NCBI RefSeq assembly: GCF_900099695.1
Contig: NZ_FNCY01000001.1
Location: 674,250-738,249, forward strand
DNA length: 64,000 nucleotides
Direction: 5' to 3'
DNA from: Propionivibrio dicarboxylicus
Lineage (GTDB): Bacteria > Pseudomonadota > Gammaproteobacteria > Burkholderiales > Rhodocyclaceae
Shown here: piece after piece, positions 34,913-44,417 of the stretch
Position numbering within the stretch: position 1 is the stretch's first letter
Layout of the letters: every line of letters starts with the position of its first letter
Program-made: the position numbers and the translations under genes
The notes under the pieces: generated by a model
The model's database searches: none
What the model saw: the letters and a program-made list of their open reading frames with translations, nothing else
Told to the model about the DNA's origin: nothing

Positions 34913-35411
34913 GGTCTTCGCACCTCCATTGCAGTTTGCCGTCCGGACCAGGTTCAAGCACGAGTTCCTCGCGTTCGCCGAGTGCGACTTGCCAGGTGCA
35001 GAACTCGGCATAGATCGGCAGTTCGCGGCCGCCGCGGTCGGCGAGGACCGCCAGCGAGATGCTGGCCGGACGACCGTAGTCGAACAATTCGTTGATGGCA
35101 GCGCGCGTGGTGCGGCCGGTATAGAGCACGTCATCGACGAGAATCAGCGAGCGGCCGTCGACGTCGAGCGGGATCCGTGTCGGCTTGACCTGCGGGTGCA
35201 GTCCGCGCTTGCTGAAGTCGTCGCGATAGAAGGAGATATCGAGTTGGCCGATCGGTGTGGCCGGTTGCAGCAGTTCGGCAAGACGTCGCGCGACCCAGGC
35301 GCCGCCGCTGTGGATGCCGATCAGCATCGTCGTGGGCTGCAGGTGGGGGCGGATCAGATCGGCAAGCGCGATGCATTGCGCTTCGGCGTCCGGAAGAATG
35401 GGAAGGGGCAT
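34905..35411 (-). CDS. pyrR: PyrR bifunctional pyrimidine regulator/uracil phosphoribosyltransferase
   Basis: The 168-residue protein has the phosphoribosyl-pyrophosphate loop [17 protein letters not shown] and the PyrR motif [17 protein letters not shown]. In Gram-positives PyrR binds RNA to attenuate pyr operons; in proteobacteria the role is less clear and it may act mainly as an enzyme or transcription regulator. It is 12 bases after ruvX and overlaps pyrB. No attenuator-like leader is obvious before it, since the upstream genes are packed. Confidence 0.93.
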
Positions 35412-35423
35412 GGTGGCGGTTTC

Positions 35424-35867
35424 CTAAGGGGACGGGAGGTGTTCGAAGTAGCCTTGCAGGATGATCTGGGCGGCCAGCGTGTCGACATGAGCCTTGGCGC
35501 TGCGGGCGTCGTGGCCGCTCTCGCGTAGCCGTTCCTCGGCTTCGAGCGAACTGTAGCGTTCTTCGGCATAGTCGACGGGCAGATTGAAGCGGCCGCGCAA
35601 CTGGTTGGCGAAGCGAGTGCAGCGTGCCGTCATGGCGTGCGGTGTGCCGTCGAGCGCCACCGGCAGGCCGACGACGAGCCGGATCGGTGTCCACTCCTGG
35701 ATCAGTGCGCCGATGGCGGCGAAGCGTTCGGCATTGATTTCGCTGCGTATCGTCGTCAGCGGATGCGCCTGGCGCAATTCAAATTCGCCAATGGCGATGC
35801 CGATGCGTTTTTCGCCGAAGTCGAAGGCGAGGACCGTGCCTCGTGCCGGTGCGCCTGTCTCAGGCAT
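35424..35867 (-). CDS. ruvX: YqgF/RuvX-type RNase H-fold nuclease
   Basis: The 147-residue protein begins with the RNase H-fold motif [16 protein letters not shown] and has [11 protein letters not shown] and [15 protein letters not shown], hallmarks of the YqgF family. The family takes part in pre-16S rRNA 5' end processing and has been proposed as a Holliday junction resolvase. It overlaps the yqgE stop by eight bases, the usual yqgE-yqgF order. Confidence 0.95.
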   Translation of the reverse strand: MPETGAPARGTVLAFDFGEKRIGIAIGEFELRQAHPLTTIRSEINAERFAAIGALIQEWTPIRLVVGLPVALDGTPHAMTARCTRFANQLRGRFNLPVDYAEERYSSLEAEERLRESGHDARSAKAHVDTLAAQIILQGYFEHLPSP

Positions 35868-36429
35868 GCCCGGCGGCGTCCGCGAGGTTGGCGAAATCGA
35901 TGCCGAGCATGTCCATGGCTGAGGCCAGGCGTTCCTCGTGCGGCAGTCCGAAGAGGATGTGGGCGCTGGCGGGGACCGTCAGCCAGGAATTTTGCGCCAG
36001 TTCGTGTTCAAGCTGGCCGGCGCCCCAGCCGGAATAGCCGAGGCTGACGAGCAGGTCGGCCGGGCGCAATGCGCTGCCGAGCGACAGGAGAATGTCGCGG
36101 GAACTCGTGAGTCCGGTGTCGGCGTTGACGATGAGCGTCGATTGCCATTCACCGAGCGGTCGATGCAGGACGAAGCCGCGATCGGTCTGGATCGGGCCAC
36201 CGAAATAGACGGCTTGATTGGCGAATTCGTCGTGATCCCGCGGTGAGACCGGGATCGAGATGCGCTCAAGCAGCGTCGCCAGGTTGAGCTCGACCGGACG
36301 ATTGACGATCAGGCCGAGGGCGCCTTGTTCGTTATGCTCGGCGATATAAACCAGGGACTTGGCAAAATACCGATCCGCCATGGAAGGCATGGCGATCAGA
36401 AAATGATCGGTCAGGTTGATGCTCTGCAT
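35860..36429 (-). CDS. yqgE: YqgE/AlgH family protein
   Basis: The 189-residue protein starts [15 protein letters not shown] and has [34 protein letters not shown] and [19 protein letters not shown], all typical of YqgE/AlgH. Its molecular function is unknown; in Pseudomonas AlgH affects alginate and virulence regulation. It is first in the minus-strand yqgE-ruvX-pyrRBC'-nupC operon and divergent from the photolyase gene. Confidence 0.94.
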   Translation of the reverse strand: MQSINLTDHFLIAMPSMADRYFAKSLVYIAEHNEQGALGLIVNRPVELNLATLLERISIPVSPRDHDEFANQAVYFGGPIQTDRGFVLHRPLGEWQSTLIVNADTGLTSSRDILLSLGSALRPADLLVSLGYSGWGAGQLEHELAQNSWLTVPASAHILFGLPHEERLASAMDMLGIDFANLADAAGHA

Positions 36430-36495
36430 ACGAATATTGTACCCTCAAATGGCGGTTGGCCATGCGGCCACCATGGTCTAACCGGGAGTGGCAGG

Positions 36496-37938
36496 GTGTT
36501 GGATTCGATTCTGATGTGGTTCCGGCGCGATCTGCGCGACGATGATAACGCGGCTTTGGCCGAGGCGACGCGACGCGCCAGACGCGTCTATTGCGTGTTC
36601 ATTTTCGATCGCGACATTCTTGACGCCCTGGTGGACCCGGCGGATGCGCGCGTTGCCTTCATCCATGCCTCGCTCATCGAACTCGAGGCCGGCCTGCGCC
36701 AGCACGGCGGCGCGCTGATCGTGCGCACGGCGCGCGCGGTCGACGCCATTCCGGCGCTTGCCGCCGAGCTCGGTGTCGACGCGGTCTTCGCCAATCGCGA
36801 TTACGAACCCGCGGCCAAGCAGCGCGACGCTGCGGTAGAAACGGCACTGGCGGCGCACAGGATCGGCTTCGAAGGCTTCAAGGATCAGGCGCTGCGCGAC
36901 GGTGCCGAGGTCCTGGCGCAGTCAGGACGGCCGCTGACGGTGTTTACGCCGTACCGGAATGCCTGGCTGCGGCGCTTTGCCGATGACGATATCGTTCCGT
37001 TCTCGATCCAGCCGGGGCGCTTGGCCGTGCCGCCGTGCGCGCAGGGCGTGCCGCCGCTGGCGAGCATCGGTTTCCGGCCGCCGGCCGATGCCTTGCCGTT
37101 TCAGCCGGGGATGTCCGGCGCGCAGGCCGCGCTCACGCGCTTTGAGTCGTTGCTGGGCGGCTATGCGACCGCCCGTGATTTTCCGGCGCTTGACGCTACC
37201 TCGGGCCTGTCGCCGCATCTGCGTTTCGGCACGATGTCGATTCGCCGGCTCGTCGCCCTGGCAATCGGCGGCGCCCGGGCGGGCCGGGACGGCGCGGCGA
37301 AATGGCTCGACGAGCTAATCTGGCGCGACTTCTATTTCATGATTCTCGATCATTTTCCGCATGTTGTGGACGGCGCCTTTCGCCGTGAATTCGACGCGCT
37401 GAAGTGGGAAAGCGGCGCGACTGCCGATCGCGATTTTGCCGCCTGGTGCGAGGGCGCGACCGGGTTTCCGCTGGTCGACGCGGCGATGCGGCAACTACGC
37501 CTGACCGGCTGGATGCATAATCGCCTGCGCATGCTGACAGCATCGTTTCTGACCAAGGATCTCGGCATCGACTGGCGGCGTGGCGAGGCCTATTTCGCCG
37601 AGCGCCTGCTCGATTTCGATCTGGCGGCGAACAACGGTGGCTGGCAGTGGTCGGCGTCGACCGGTTGTGACGCTCAGCCCTATTTCCGTATTTTCAATCC
37701 GGTGACCCAATCCGAGCGCTTCGATGCCGAGGGAAGTTTCATCCGCCGCTTCGTGCCGGAACTGGCGGCTGTGCCCGACCGTTTCATCCATGCCCCGTGG
37801 ACTCTGGGCGAATTGGCGCTGGCGGCGCATGGCCTGCGCCTCGGCGTCGACTATCCGCGGCCCTGCGTCGATCACGCCGAGGCGCGGCGGCGCACGCTCG
37901 CGCGTTATGCCGCTGTCAAGAACGGTTCGCCAGCGTGA
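36496..37938 (+). CDS. phrB: Deoxyribodipyrimidine photolyase
   Basis: The 480-residue flavoenzyme repairs UV-made pyrimidine dimers with light. The N-terminal antenna domain begins LMWFRRDLRDDDN; the FAD domain has WRDFYFMILDHFP, GWMHNRLRMLTASFLTKDL and NNGGWQWSASTGCDAQPYFRIFNP. The best start is GTG at 36496 with GGGAG before it (TTG at 36499 is possible). Its last 23 bases overlap the 3' end of the convergent pilL gene. Confidence 0.94.
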   Translation: MLDSILMWFRRDLRDDDNAALAEATRRARRVYCVFIFDRDILDALVDPADARVAFIHASLIELEAGLRQHGGALIVRTARAVDAIPALAAELGVDAVFANRDYEPAAKQRDAAVETALAAHRIGFEGFKDQALRDGAEVLAQSGRPLTVFTPYRNAWLRRFADDDIVPFSIQPGRLAVPPCAQGVPPLASIGFRPPADALPFQPGMSGAQAALTRFESLLGGYATARDFPALDATSGLSPHLRFGTMSIRRLVALAIGGARAGRDGAAKWLDELIWRDFYFMILDHFPHVVDGAFRREFDALKWESGATADRDFAAWCEGATGFPLVDAAMRQLRLTGWMHNRLRMLTASFLTKDLGIDWRRGEAYFAERLLDFDLAANNGGWQWSASTGCDAQPYFRIFNPVTQSERFDAEGSFIRRFVPELAAVPDRFIHAPWTLGELALAAHGLRLGVDYPRPCVDHAEARRRTLARYAAVKNGSPA

Positions 37939-40900
37939 CGAAGCTCGCGACGAGCTTGAGCAGGTTTTCTTCGTTGAACGGTTTGCCGAGGAAGTGATCG
38001 ACGCCGATGTCGGCGGCATAGCGCCGGTGCTTCTCCGCCGTACGCGAGCTGATCATGATGATCGGCACCGCGTGCAATCGTTCGTCGGCGCGGATCTGAC
38101 GCGTCAGTTCGAAACCGTCGAGGCGCGGCATCTCGATGTCGACGAGCAGGACGTCGGGAACGATGTCGATCAACTGTTCGAGCGCATCGACGCCGTCGCG
38201 CGCGACGAGGACCTGATAGCCTTCGCGCGCCAACATCCGCCCGGTGATCTTGCGCACCGTCAGCGAATCGTCGACGACCATTACCGTCGGTCGGTGCGCC
38301 GGCATCGACCCCGACGGACCGGCAGCCGGCGTCTGGGCGGCATCGCCGCGCGCCGGCGATTGGGTGAATTGCACGAAGAGCGCGACCGGGTTGATGATCA
38401 GGACGATTTCGCCGCCGCCGAGCACCGTTGCGCCCTCGATGCCGATGACGCGGGCCAGCTGCGGCCCGACGTTCTTGATGACGATTTCGCGGGTGCCCAT
38501 CAGCTCATCGACTTGCACGGCGGAGCGGCGCCCGCCGCTGCGCAGCAGCAACACCCAGTATTGCCGACGGCGCTCGGGCAGCGCGCTGGCGTCGCCGAGC
38601 AGGCGAGGCAGGAACTGGAAGGGATAGGCCTGGCCTTGCCAGTCGGCCTGTCCGGCCGCGCCGATGTCTTCGAGCGCTTCTTCCTTGAGGTCGAGTACCT
38701 GCTCGATCATCGCCGACGGAATCGCATAGCGTCGGTTGCCGACGCGGACCAGCAGCGCCTTGGTCGTTGCCAGGGTCAGCGGCAGGGTGAGGCGGAATTC
38801 GGTGCCTTTTCCGGCCTGCGTGGCGATGTCAACGCGGCCGCCGAGATGCGCGACCTCGTTCTTGACGACGTCCATGCCGATGCCGCGTCCGGCGATCTGG
38901 GACACTTCGGCTGCCGTCGAGAATCCCGGCGTGAAGATCATTTCGGCCAGACGGTCGTCGCTGACGACGGCGTCTTCGGCGAGCAGGCCGGCGGCGACGG
39001 CGCGCGCACGGATGCGCGGCAGGTCGAGGCCGCGGCCATCGTCGCTGAGGCTCAGCACGACTTCGTTGCTTTCCTGCGTCAATGACAGGTTGATTTCGCC
39101 GATGTCGGGTTTGCCGGCAGCCCGCCGCTGGCCGACTGCTTCGAGGCCGTGCGCGACGGCGTTGCGCAGCAAGTGTTCGAGCGGCGCCACCATCTTGTCG
39201 AGAACGCTGCGGTCAAGTTCGACCTGCGCGCCGTGGATTTCAAGGTTGACGCGCTTGTCGAGTTCTTTCGAGGTTTGCCGGACGATGCGGTAGAGACGGT
39301 CGGAGAGGCTGCCGAAAGGCACCATGCGCACGGCCATCAGTTCATTCTGCAGCGTCCGGTTCAGGCGTGCCTGAGCGGCCAGCGCGGCATTGGCGTTGTC
39401 GAGGTTCTTGAGCAGGCTCTGCTGGACGGTGGCGACGTCATTGACCGATTCGGCGAGCATCCGCGTCGCTTCCTGAAATTGCGTGAAGCGGTCGAATTCG
39501 AGCGGATCGAAACCGGCGGGTGTGCTGTCGTCGGCGCTGTCGTCCAATCGTTGTCCGGCCGGCATCTGCGTTTCCGCCTGCATCTCGATGTCGCGCAACT
39601 GGCGCCGCAGCCGGGCGACGTTGTCGGTGAGGTCGAGCAGCGAGTCCTTGAGGCCGCGCATTTCGCCTTCGATCCGGGTGCGGGCGATCGACAGTTCGCC
39701 GGCTTCGTTTACCAACCGGTCGATCAGGTCGGCGCGTACTCGCACGGTGGCGCGTGGTACGCCTATCCCGGCCTCGTGTTCCTGCACCGCCGGTGTTGCG
39801 TCGGGCGTTCCGTCTTCGGTTCCGGGGGGCGGTGTGCCGGCATCGGGGATTTCGCCGCCCTGAAGCCGGTCGAGGATTTGCTGCACGTCATCGAAAACGT
39901 TGCAGATGTCATCGATGGCGTCGCGCGAGATCTCACCGCCGCTGGTGGTGTCGATGACGCGGGCCTCGATGGCATGGGTGATTTCGCCGAGATTCATGGC
40001 GCCGGCCATGCGGGCGCTGCCTTTGAGCGTATGCAGCAGGCGGGTGAGCGCGGTGACGACTTCGGCGTCGTCCGGGGCGTCCTGCCAGGCGCGCAGTTGC
40101 GTGGCAATGCCTTGGCTCAGTTCCTGCGCTTCGTCGATGAAGATCGGCAGGAGTTGCGGGTCGATGTCGTCTTCGCGCTGCGGCAGGGCGGCGACCAGCG
40201 TCGCCAGTTTTGTCTTGCCCGATCCTTCGGCGGCGGGCGCGGGTGCCGGAATCGCCGCGTCGTCGTTTTCCGCGGGCGCGTCGCTGTCGGCGACCGCCGG
40301 GTAGAGCGCGTTCAACGCGTCGACGATGTCCGGCGACAGGCTGATTTCGCGTTGTTCGATGACGGCGGTGAGGGTCTGTTCGATCTCGTCGGTGGCCTGT
40401 CGGAGCACGCCGAGCGCTTCGAGACTGGCCGATTCGGCCGAAGGGCCGCGTCGAAGCAGCGCGTATTCGAGGGCGCGGGCGAGTTGATTGAGTTGGCGGA
40501 AGCCGACGGTAGCCGAAATACCGGCCAAAGTGTGGGCGGCGCGGATCATCTCCGCTGGCGTTGCGGTCGTCTCGTCGCGTTCGAGTACGCCGAGTTCGTG
40601 GCGCAGCGTGCGGACATGGCCGGTCGCTTCGTCGCGGAAGATTTCCAGCAGCGCGCCCGACAGGATGGTGCGCGAGGCGGCTGCCGGGCGTGGCGCGGCC
40701 GTGTCGGTCGGCGGTTGCCGGAGCGCCGCCGCGGCGGCAATCAGCGCCGAGATGTCGGGCGGAGTGCCGGCCTGGCTTTCGAGCGCGTCGGCCATCGTCT
40801 CGAACAGCGCACGCGCCTGTTCGATCAGGTCGAGCAAGGCCGGGGAGACCGCCCGTTCCTGGCCCAGCCAGAGGTTGAGCGTTTGTTCGAGCGCCCAGCC

Positions 40901-42835
40901 GGCATCGCCGGCGTCTTCCAGTCCGACCATGCGGCCGCTGCCTTTGAGCGTGTGAAAGGCACGACGCAGCGTGATCAGCGCCTCGCGGTCGCCGGCTTGC
41001 CGGCGCAGGCGTTCGAGGCAGTCGGCGAGGGTGACGAGTTCGCCGCGCGCTTCCTCGACGAAGAGGGCGATGAATTCGGCGTCGGTCGTGGTGCTGGCGG
41101 CGGTATCGGGCGCTGCCTCCGGCGCTGCGGCGGGCGTCGCGGCGTCGAATTGCCGGGCGAATTCGGCGAAGTCGATGTCATCGTGCTCGCGGGCGTCGAC
41201 AAAGAATCCGATCAGCGCCAGGCCACGGGCGATGCGTTCGAAGTCGGCGTCGGGGGCGGGCGCATCGGCGGCGCCAAGGCGTCGCAGGTCGGCGGCACAG
41301 CGCTGCCAGGCGTCGAGCGCCGCCGCGTCGTGGCAGAAGTCGGTGAGCGCGCGCGCTCCCTGTTGCAGCGACGTTTCCAGCGTGGCGATGTCGTTTCGAC
41401 GCTCGGGCGTGCGGAAGACTTCGTCGAGGACCAGTTCGATCTGCGTCAGCGCATTCCTGAGCGCCTTGCCGGCCTGTCCGGCACGCAAGCTTTCCTGCGC
41501 TTCCTGGGAGAGCGTTGCCAGGGCGGGATCGCTTTCCTCGTCGGCGGGAGCGAAACCGGCGATGCAACGGTGCAGGCGGGCGACGGTGGTGTCGACGGCT
41601 TGGGCGAAATCGCTACCGAGGTGGGCAAAATTCCGTAGCGCCGTGTCCGCGAGCAGCAGCGCCGTCGCCATTTCGCCGGCCAGCGTGTCCGAATGGCGCG
41701 CCGGATCTTCGCCGAGCCAGTTGGCCGCAGCGACGATGGCTTGCGCCAGGCGGCGGGTGTCGGTGTGACCGAGCGTTTCGATCAGCGTGGCGGCGCTGCC
41801 AATCCGCGCACCAAACGTCGTCAGTGCCGATGCCGTGCCCGTGCAATGGGCTTTCCAGGCGTTTTCGGCGGCAATCAGCAGGGCGTGCAATTGCTGCTGC
41901 GGCGTTTCTTCCAGGGCGTCGTTTGCGTTGTCGGGGATCAGGTCGCCCAGACGGTAGGTCGTCCGGATCTCCTCGGTCAGCGGGTGCGCAGCGGCGCTGC
42001 TGGCGATGAGATACAGCGATTCGCGCAGCAGGCGTGTATCGGCGGCGACATCCCCGTCAATGAGGCGGCGCAGTTGTTGGTCGATCTGCGTGCACCAGGG
42101 TTTGAGCGCACTTTCGGCAAGACCGGGGTTTTCCGTCAGCGCCGTCGGTACGCCTGCCGCCACGCGCCAGAAAGTGCGGGTGGCCGGCGTTTCCTGGCTG
42201 GCTTCGATTTGCAGCAGGGCCTCGCGCATTTCGTCGAGGCCGGTGCGTTCCTGTGGCGCCCGCAACCAGACGAGCAGGCCTTTTTGGAAGCGCGCGCGCG
42301 CCTGCTTCTGGCGCGATCGGCGTTCGTCGGCTGCCAACGCTTCGCCGGCCTGTTTGCTGACCTGTTCGCAGGCGGGCAGGCAGAGGCTCGTGTCCGGGAA
42401 AAAAAGTTCGGTGGGCGAAACCGTGTCGATGCCGCGCGCTTTCTGCACCGCTTCGTAGAGCGGTGCCAGCCGCAGGGCTTGCAGAGGCTTGCCGGCCTGC
42501 AAGGCGTCGAATGTCTGCCGGATCGCCCGGAGGCTACGGTGCGCCAGATCGATGGTCGTTTCGCCGGCGGGACGCAGCATTCTTTCGACGGCGTCCATCA
42601 GTTGTTCGAGCGCTTCGGTGAGTTGGGTGATGCCGTCGAGTCCGACCATTGCGACGGCGCCGTGGACCTCATGCAGGCGCAGTCGGCAGTCGTGGATGCG
42701 CGAGAGATCGCCAGCGCCGTGGGTGACGCTGTCGGTGTAGGCGCAGAGCGCTTGGTCGGCCTGGTCGAGCGCCTGATCGATTTCGCTCCTGACCCAGGTC
42801 AGGAGACCGGTGTCGAATGTGTTTTTTGTGTTCAT
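37916..42835 (-). CDS. pilL: Pil-Chp hybrid chemotaxis kinase (PilL/ChpA)
   Basis: The 1639-residue protein is a CheA-type kinase controlling type IV pili. It has at least four Hpt-like segments, of which HTLKGSGRMVGL, AHTLAGISATVGF and LHTLKGSARMAGA keep the phosphorylatable His. An ATPase domain follows (LEHLLRNAVAHGLE, DDGRGLDLPRIRARA, GRGIGMDVVKNEVAHLGG), then a CheW-like domain and a C-terminal receiver with the Asp in LLVDIEMPRLDG. The N-terminal two-fifths are degenerate Hpt-like repeats. It lies after pilI with four bases between. Its stop is within the tail of the photolyase gene. Confidence 0.93.
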   Translation of the reverse strand: MNTKNTFDTGLLTWVRSEIDQALDQADQALCAYTDSVTHGAGDLSRIHDCRLRLHEVHGAVAMVGLDGITQLTEALEQLMDAVERMLRPAGETTIDLAHRSLRAIRQTFDALQAGKPLQALRLAPLYEAVQKARGIDTVSPTELFFPDTSLCLPACEQVSKQAGEALAADERRSRQKQARARFQKGLLVWLRAPQERTGLDEMREALLQIEASQETPATRTFWRVAAGVPTALTENPGLAESALKPWCTQIDQQLRRLIDGDVAADTRLLRESLYLIASSAAAHPLTEEIRTTYRLGDLIPDNANDALEETPQQQLHALLIAAENAWKAHCTGTASALTTFGARIGSAATLIETLGHTDTRRLAQAIVAAANWLGEDPARHSDTLAGEMATALLLADTALRNFAHLGSDFAQAVDTTVARLHRCIAGFAPADEESDPALATLSQEAQESLRAGQAGKALRNALTQIELVLDEVFRTPERRNDIATLETSLQQGARALTDFCHDAAALDAWQRCAADLRRLGAADAPAPDADFERIARGLALIGFFVDAREHDDIDFAEFARQFDAATPAAAPEAAPDTAASTTTDAEFIALFVEEARGELVTLADCLERLRRQAGDREALITLRRAFHTLKGSGRMVGLEDAGDAGWALEQTLNLWLGQERAVSPALLDLIEQARALFETMADALESQAGTPPDISALIAAAAALRQPPTDTAAPRPAAASRTILSGALLEIFRDEATGHVRTLRHELGVLERDETTATPAEMIRAAHTLAGISATVGFRQLNQLARALEYALLRRGPSAESASLEALGVLRQATDEIEQTLTAVIEQREISLSPDIVDALNALYPAVADSDAPAENDDAAIPAPAPAAEGSGKTKLATLVAALPQREDDIDPQLLPIFIDEAQELSQGIATQLRAWQDAPDDAEVVTALTRLLHTLKGSARMAGAMNLGEITHAIEARVIDTTSGGEISRDAIDDICNVFDDVQQILDRLQGGEIPDAGTPPPGTEDGTPDATPAVQEHEAGIGVPRATVRVRADLIDRLVNEAGELSIARTRIEGEMRGLKDSLLDLTDNVARLRRQLRDIEMQAETQMPAGQRLDDSADDSTPAGFDPLEFDRFTQFQEATRMLAESVNDVATVQQSLLKNLDNANAALAAQARLNRTLQNELMAVRMVPFGSLSDRLYRIVRQTSKELDKRVNLEIHGAQVELDRSVLDKMVAPLEHLLRNAVAHGLEAVGQRRAAGKPDIGEINLSLTQESNEVVLSLSDDGRGLDLPRIRARAVAAGLLAEDAVVSDDRLAEMIFTPGFSTAAEVSQIAGRGIGMDVVKNEVAHLGGRVDIATQAGKGTEFRLTLPLTLATTKALLVRVGNRRYAIPSAMIEQVLDLKEEALEDIGAAGQADWQGQAYPFQFLPRLLGDASALPERRRQYWVLLLRSGGRRSAVQVDELMGTREIVIKNVGPQLARVIGIEGATVLGGGEIVLIINPVALFVQFTQSPARGDAAQTPAAGPSGSMPAHRPTVMVVDDSLTVRKITGRMLAREGYQVLVARDGVDALEQLIDIVPDVLLVDIEMPRLDGFELTRQIRADERLHAVPIIMISSRTAEKHRRYAADIGVDHFLGKPFNEENLLKLVASFVTLANRS

Positions 42836-42839
42836 GGGA

Positions 42840-43349
42840 TTACGAGCCGACCGACATGAAGCCTTCGTCGGCCATCAATTGCCGAACGTCGAGCATCCGC
42901 CAGGTGCATCCTTCCTTGTCGGAAAACGTCTGACCCACCCAGGCATGGGGCGGGGTTTCCGAATCGGTCGGGGTCAGGTCTGCGATGTTGCGCAATCCGA
43001 GCATGCGGCCGACGAGCAGGGCGCAGTTGTTGCCTTGCCTCGGACCAACCAGCAGCAGCCGCGCGCTACCGCTTCTTGGTGTCGCTTCCTTGCCGCAAAA
43101 CGCGGCAAAATCGGTGACAGCGTAGAGGTCGCCGCGGATGTTGGCGATGCCCGCGAACCAGGGACGCGTCAAGGGAACGGCGGTCAGAGGCGGCGGCGGA
43201 ACGACTTCGCCGGAGTCCTGAAGCGGCAGCAGCCAGCGCTCCTCGCCCGATAACACGCCGAGCAGACCGGCCGCCGGTTGCGATCCGGCACCGGCCAGAC
43301 GGTTGGCGAGGTAGGTCTGGAATTGGCTGAGGCTGCCGCGCTGGCCCAT
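42840..43349 (-). CDS. pilI: PilI, CheW-like adaptor of the Pil-Chp system
   Basis: The 169-residue protein has a single CheW-type domain: LLPLQDSGEVVPPPPLTAVP, PWFAGIANIRGDLYAVTDF and a C-terminal WRMLDVRQLM. It should connect a chemoreceptor to PilL. It follows pilH by 12 bases. The gene normally next to it, pilJ for the receptor, is missing. Confidence 0.9.
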   Translation of the reverse strand: MGQRGSLSQFQTYLANRLAGAGSQPAAGLLGVLSGEERWLLPLQDSGEVVPPPPLTAVPLTRPWFAGIANIRGDLYAVTDFAAFCGKEATPRSGSARLLLVGPRQGNNCALLVGRMLGLRNIADLTPTDSETPPHAWVGQTFSDKEGCTWRMLDVRQLMADEGFMSVGS

Positions 43350-43361
43350 GCGTGGTCTGGA

Positions 43362-43727
43362 TCAGAGTGCGGCGATTTTCATCAGCAGTTCGTCGCCGTC
43401 CACCGGCTTCGTCAGGTAGTCGAGCGCGCCCTGGCGCAGCCCCCAGATCTTGTCGGTTTCCTGGCCCTTGGAGGTACAGACGATGATGGGGATGTTCCTG
43501 GTGGCGTCGTCGCGCGTCAGCGTGCGCGTCGCCTGGTAACCGTTCAGTCCGGGCATGACCACGTCCATCAGGATGAGGTCGGGATGCTCGTTCCGGGCTT
43601 TGTCGATGCCTTCTTCGCCGTTGGTCGCCGTCACGACTTCATAGCCGTTGCGGGTCAGCAGGTCGACCAGCACATAGCGTTCGGTCGGTGAGTCGTCGAT
43701 GACGAGGATTTTCTTGACAGTGGACAT
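43362..43727 (-). CDS. pilH: PilH, single-domain response regulator
   Basis: The 121-residue receiver has the acidic pair in ILVIDDSPTERY, the phosphorylated Asp in LILMDVVMPGLNG, and the lysine in YLTKPVDGDEL. In the Pil-Chp system PilH takes phosphate from PilL and favours pilus retraction or acts as a sink. It follows pilG by 24 bases. Confidence 0.92.
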   Translation of the reverse strand: MSTVKKILVIDDSPTERYVLVDLLTRNGYEVVTATNGEEGIDKARNEHPDLILMDVVMPGLNGYQATRTLTRDDATRNIPIIVCTSKGQETDKIWGLRQGALDYLTKPVDGDELLMKIAAL

Positions 43728-43751
43728 GGCGATGCTCCTGAGTTGTTTTTT

Positions 43752-44159
43752 TCAGTTGAGAGATCCGGACGGAGGTTTGGCGAAGGTCGCAAGTGCCTGC
43801 AACAGGCTTTCCCGGGTGAAGGGCTTGGTCAGGTACTGGTCGGCACCGACCATATGCCCGCGTGCCCGGTCGAGCAGTCCATCCTTGGACGTCAGCATGA
43901 TCACCGGCGTTGCATGGAAGAGGGGATTCCTCTTGATCAGCGCGCAGGTCTGGTAGCCGTCCAGGCGCGGCATCAGGACGTCGCAAAAGACGATGGCGGG
44001 CCGGTGGTCGATCATTTTCGCCAGCGCGTCAAAACCGTCCTCGGCAAGAATGACCTGGTATCCGGCTTGCGTGAGGAAAATCTCGGCGCTGCGCCGGATC
44101 GTGTTGCTGTCGTCAACCACCATGACCTTGATGCCATTCAAATCAACGGCTTCAGTCAA
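43752..44159 (-). CDS. pilG: PilG, single-domain response regulator
   Basis: The 135-residue receiver has VMVVDDSNTIRRSAEIFL, the Asp in IVFCDVLMPRLDGYQTCALIKRN, and QYLTKPFTRESLL, closely like PilG. It promotes pilus extension. The best start is TTG at 44159, seven bases after GGAGG, which gives the usual PilG length; the longer frame upstream has no site. It opens the pilG-pilH-pilI-pilL operon. Confidence 0.9.
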   Translation of the reverse strand: MTEAVDLNGIKVMVVDDSNTIRRSAEIFLTQAGYQVILAEDGFDALAKMIDHRPAIVFCDVLMPRLDGYQTCALIKRNPLFHATPVIMLTSKDGLLDRARGHMVGADQYLTKPFTRESLLQALATFAKPPSGSLN

Positions 44160-44417
44160 TTCTGTCCTCCGGACTGCCGCTTTTGGGGGCGACCTGGATG
44201 CTGCATGACTTCGTTCGGATTCAATCTGGGCCACACTATACCGCAAGGCTCGCCCCGGCGGCGACTGGCGAGCGTCGCCAGGTATCGGCGCAGACGCCCG
44301 CCAACCCGGTCGGGAGCGGATTTTCGGGTAGAATCGTCGTCATGTTTTTTCGCGCCGGAAGCCGGGTGTAGCGCGCATGCGCCAGCACCGGCGAACCCGA
44401 CGGCATGTGACGATTTC

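Noticed and set aside
44160..44417. Rubredoxin gene between pilG and thiD
   Set aside because: This is a common location in relatives, but no CPxCG or CxxCG-type small protein is present in any frame.
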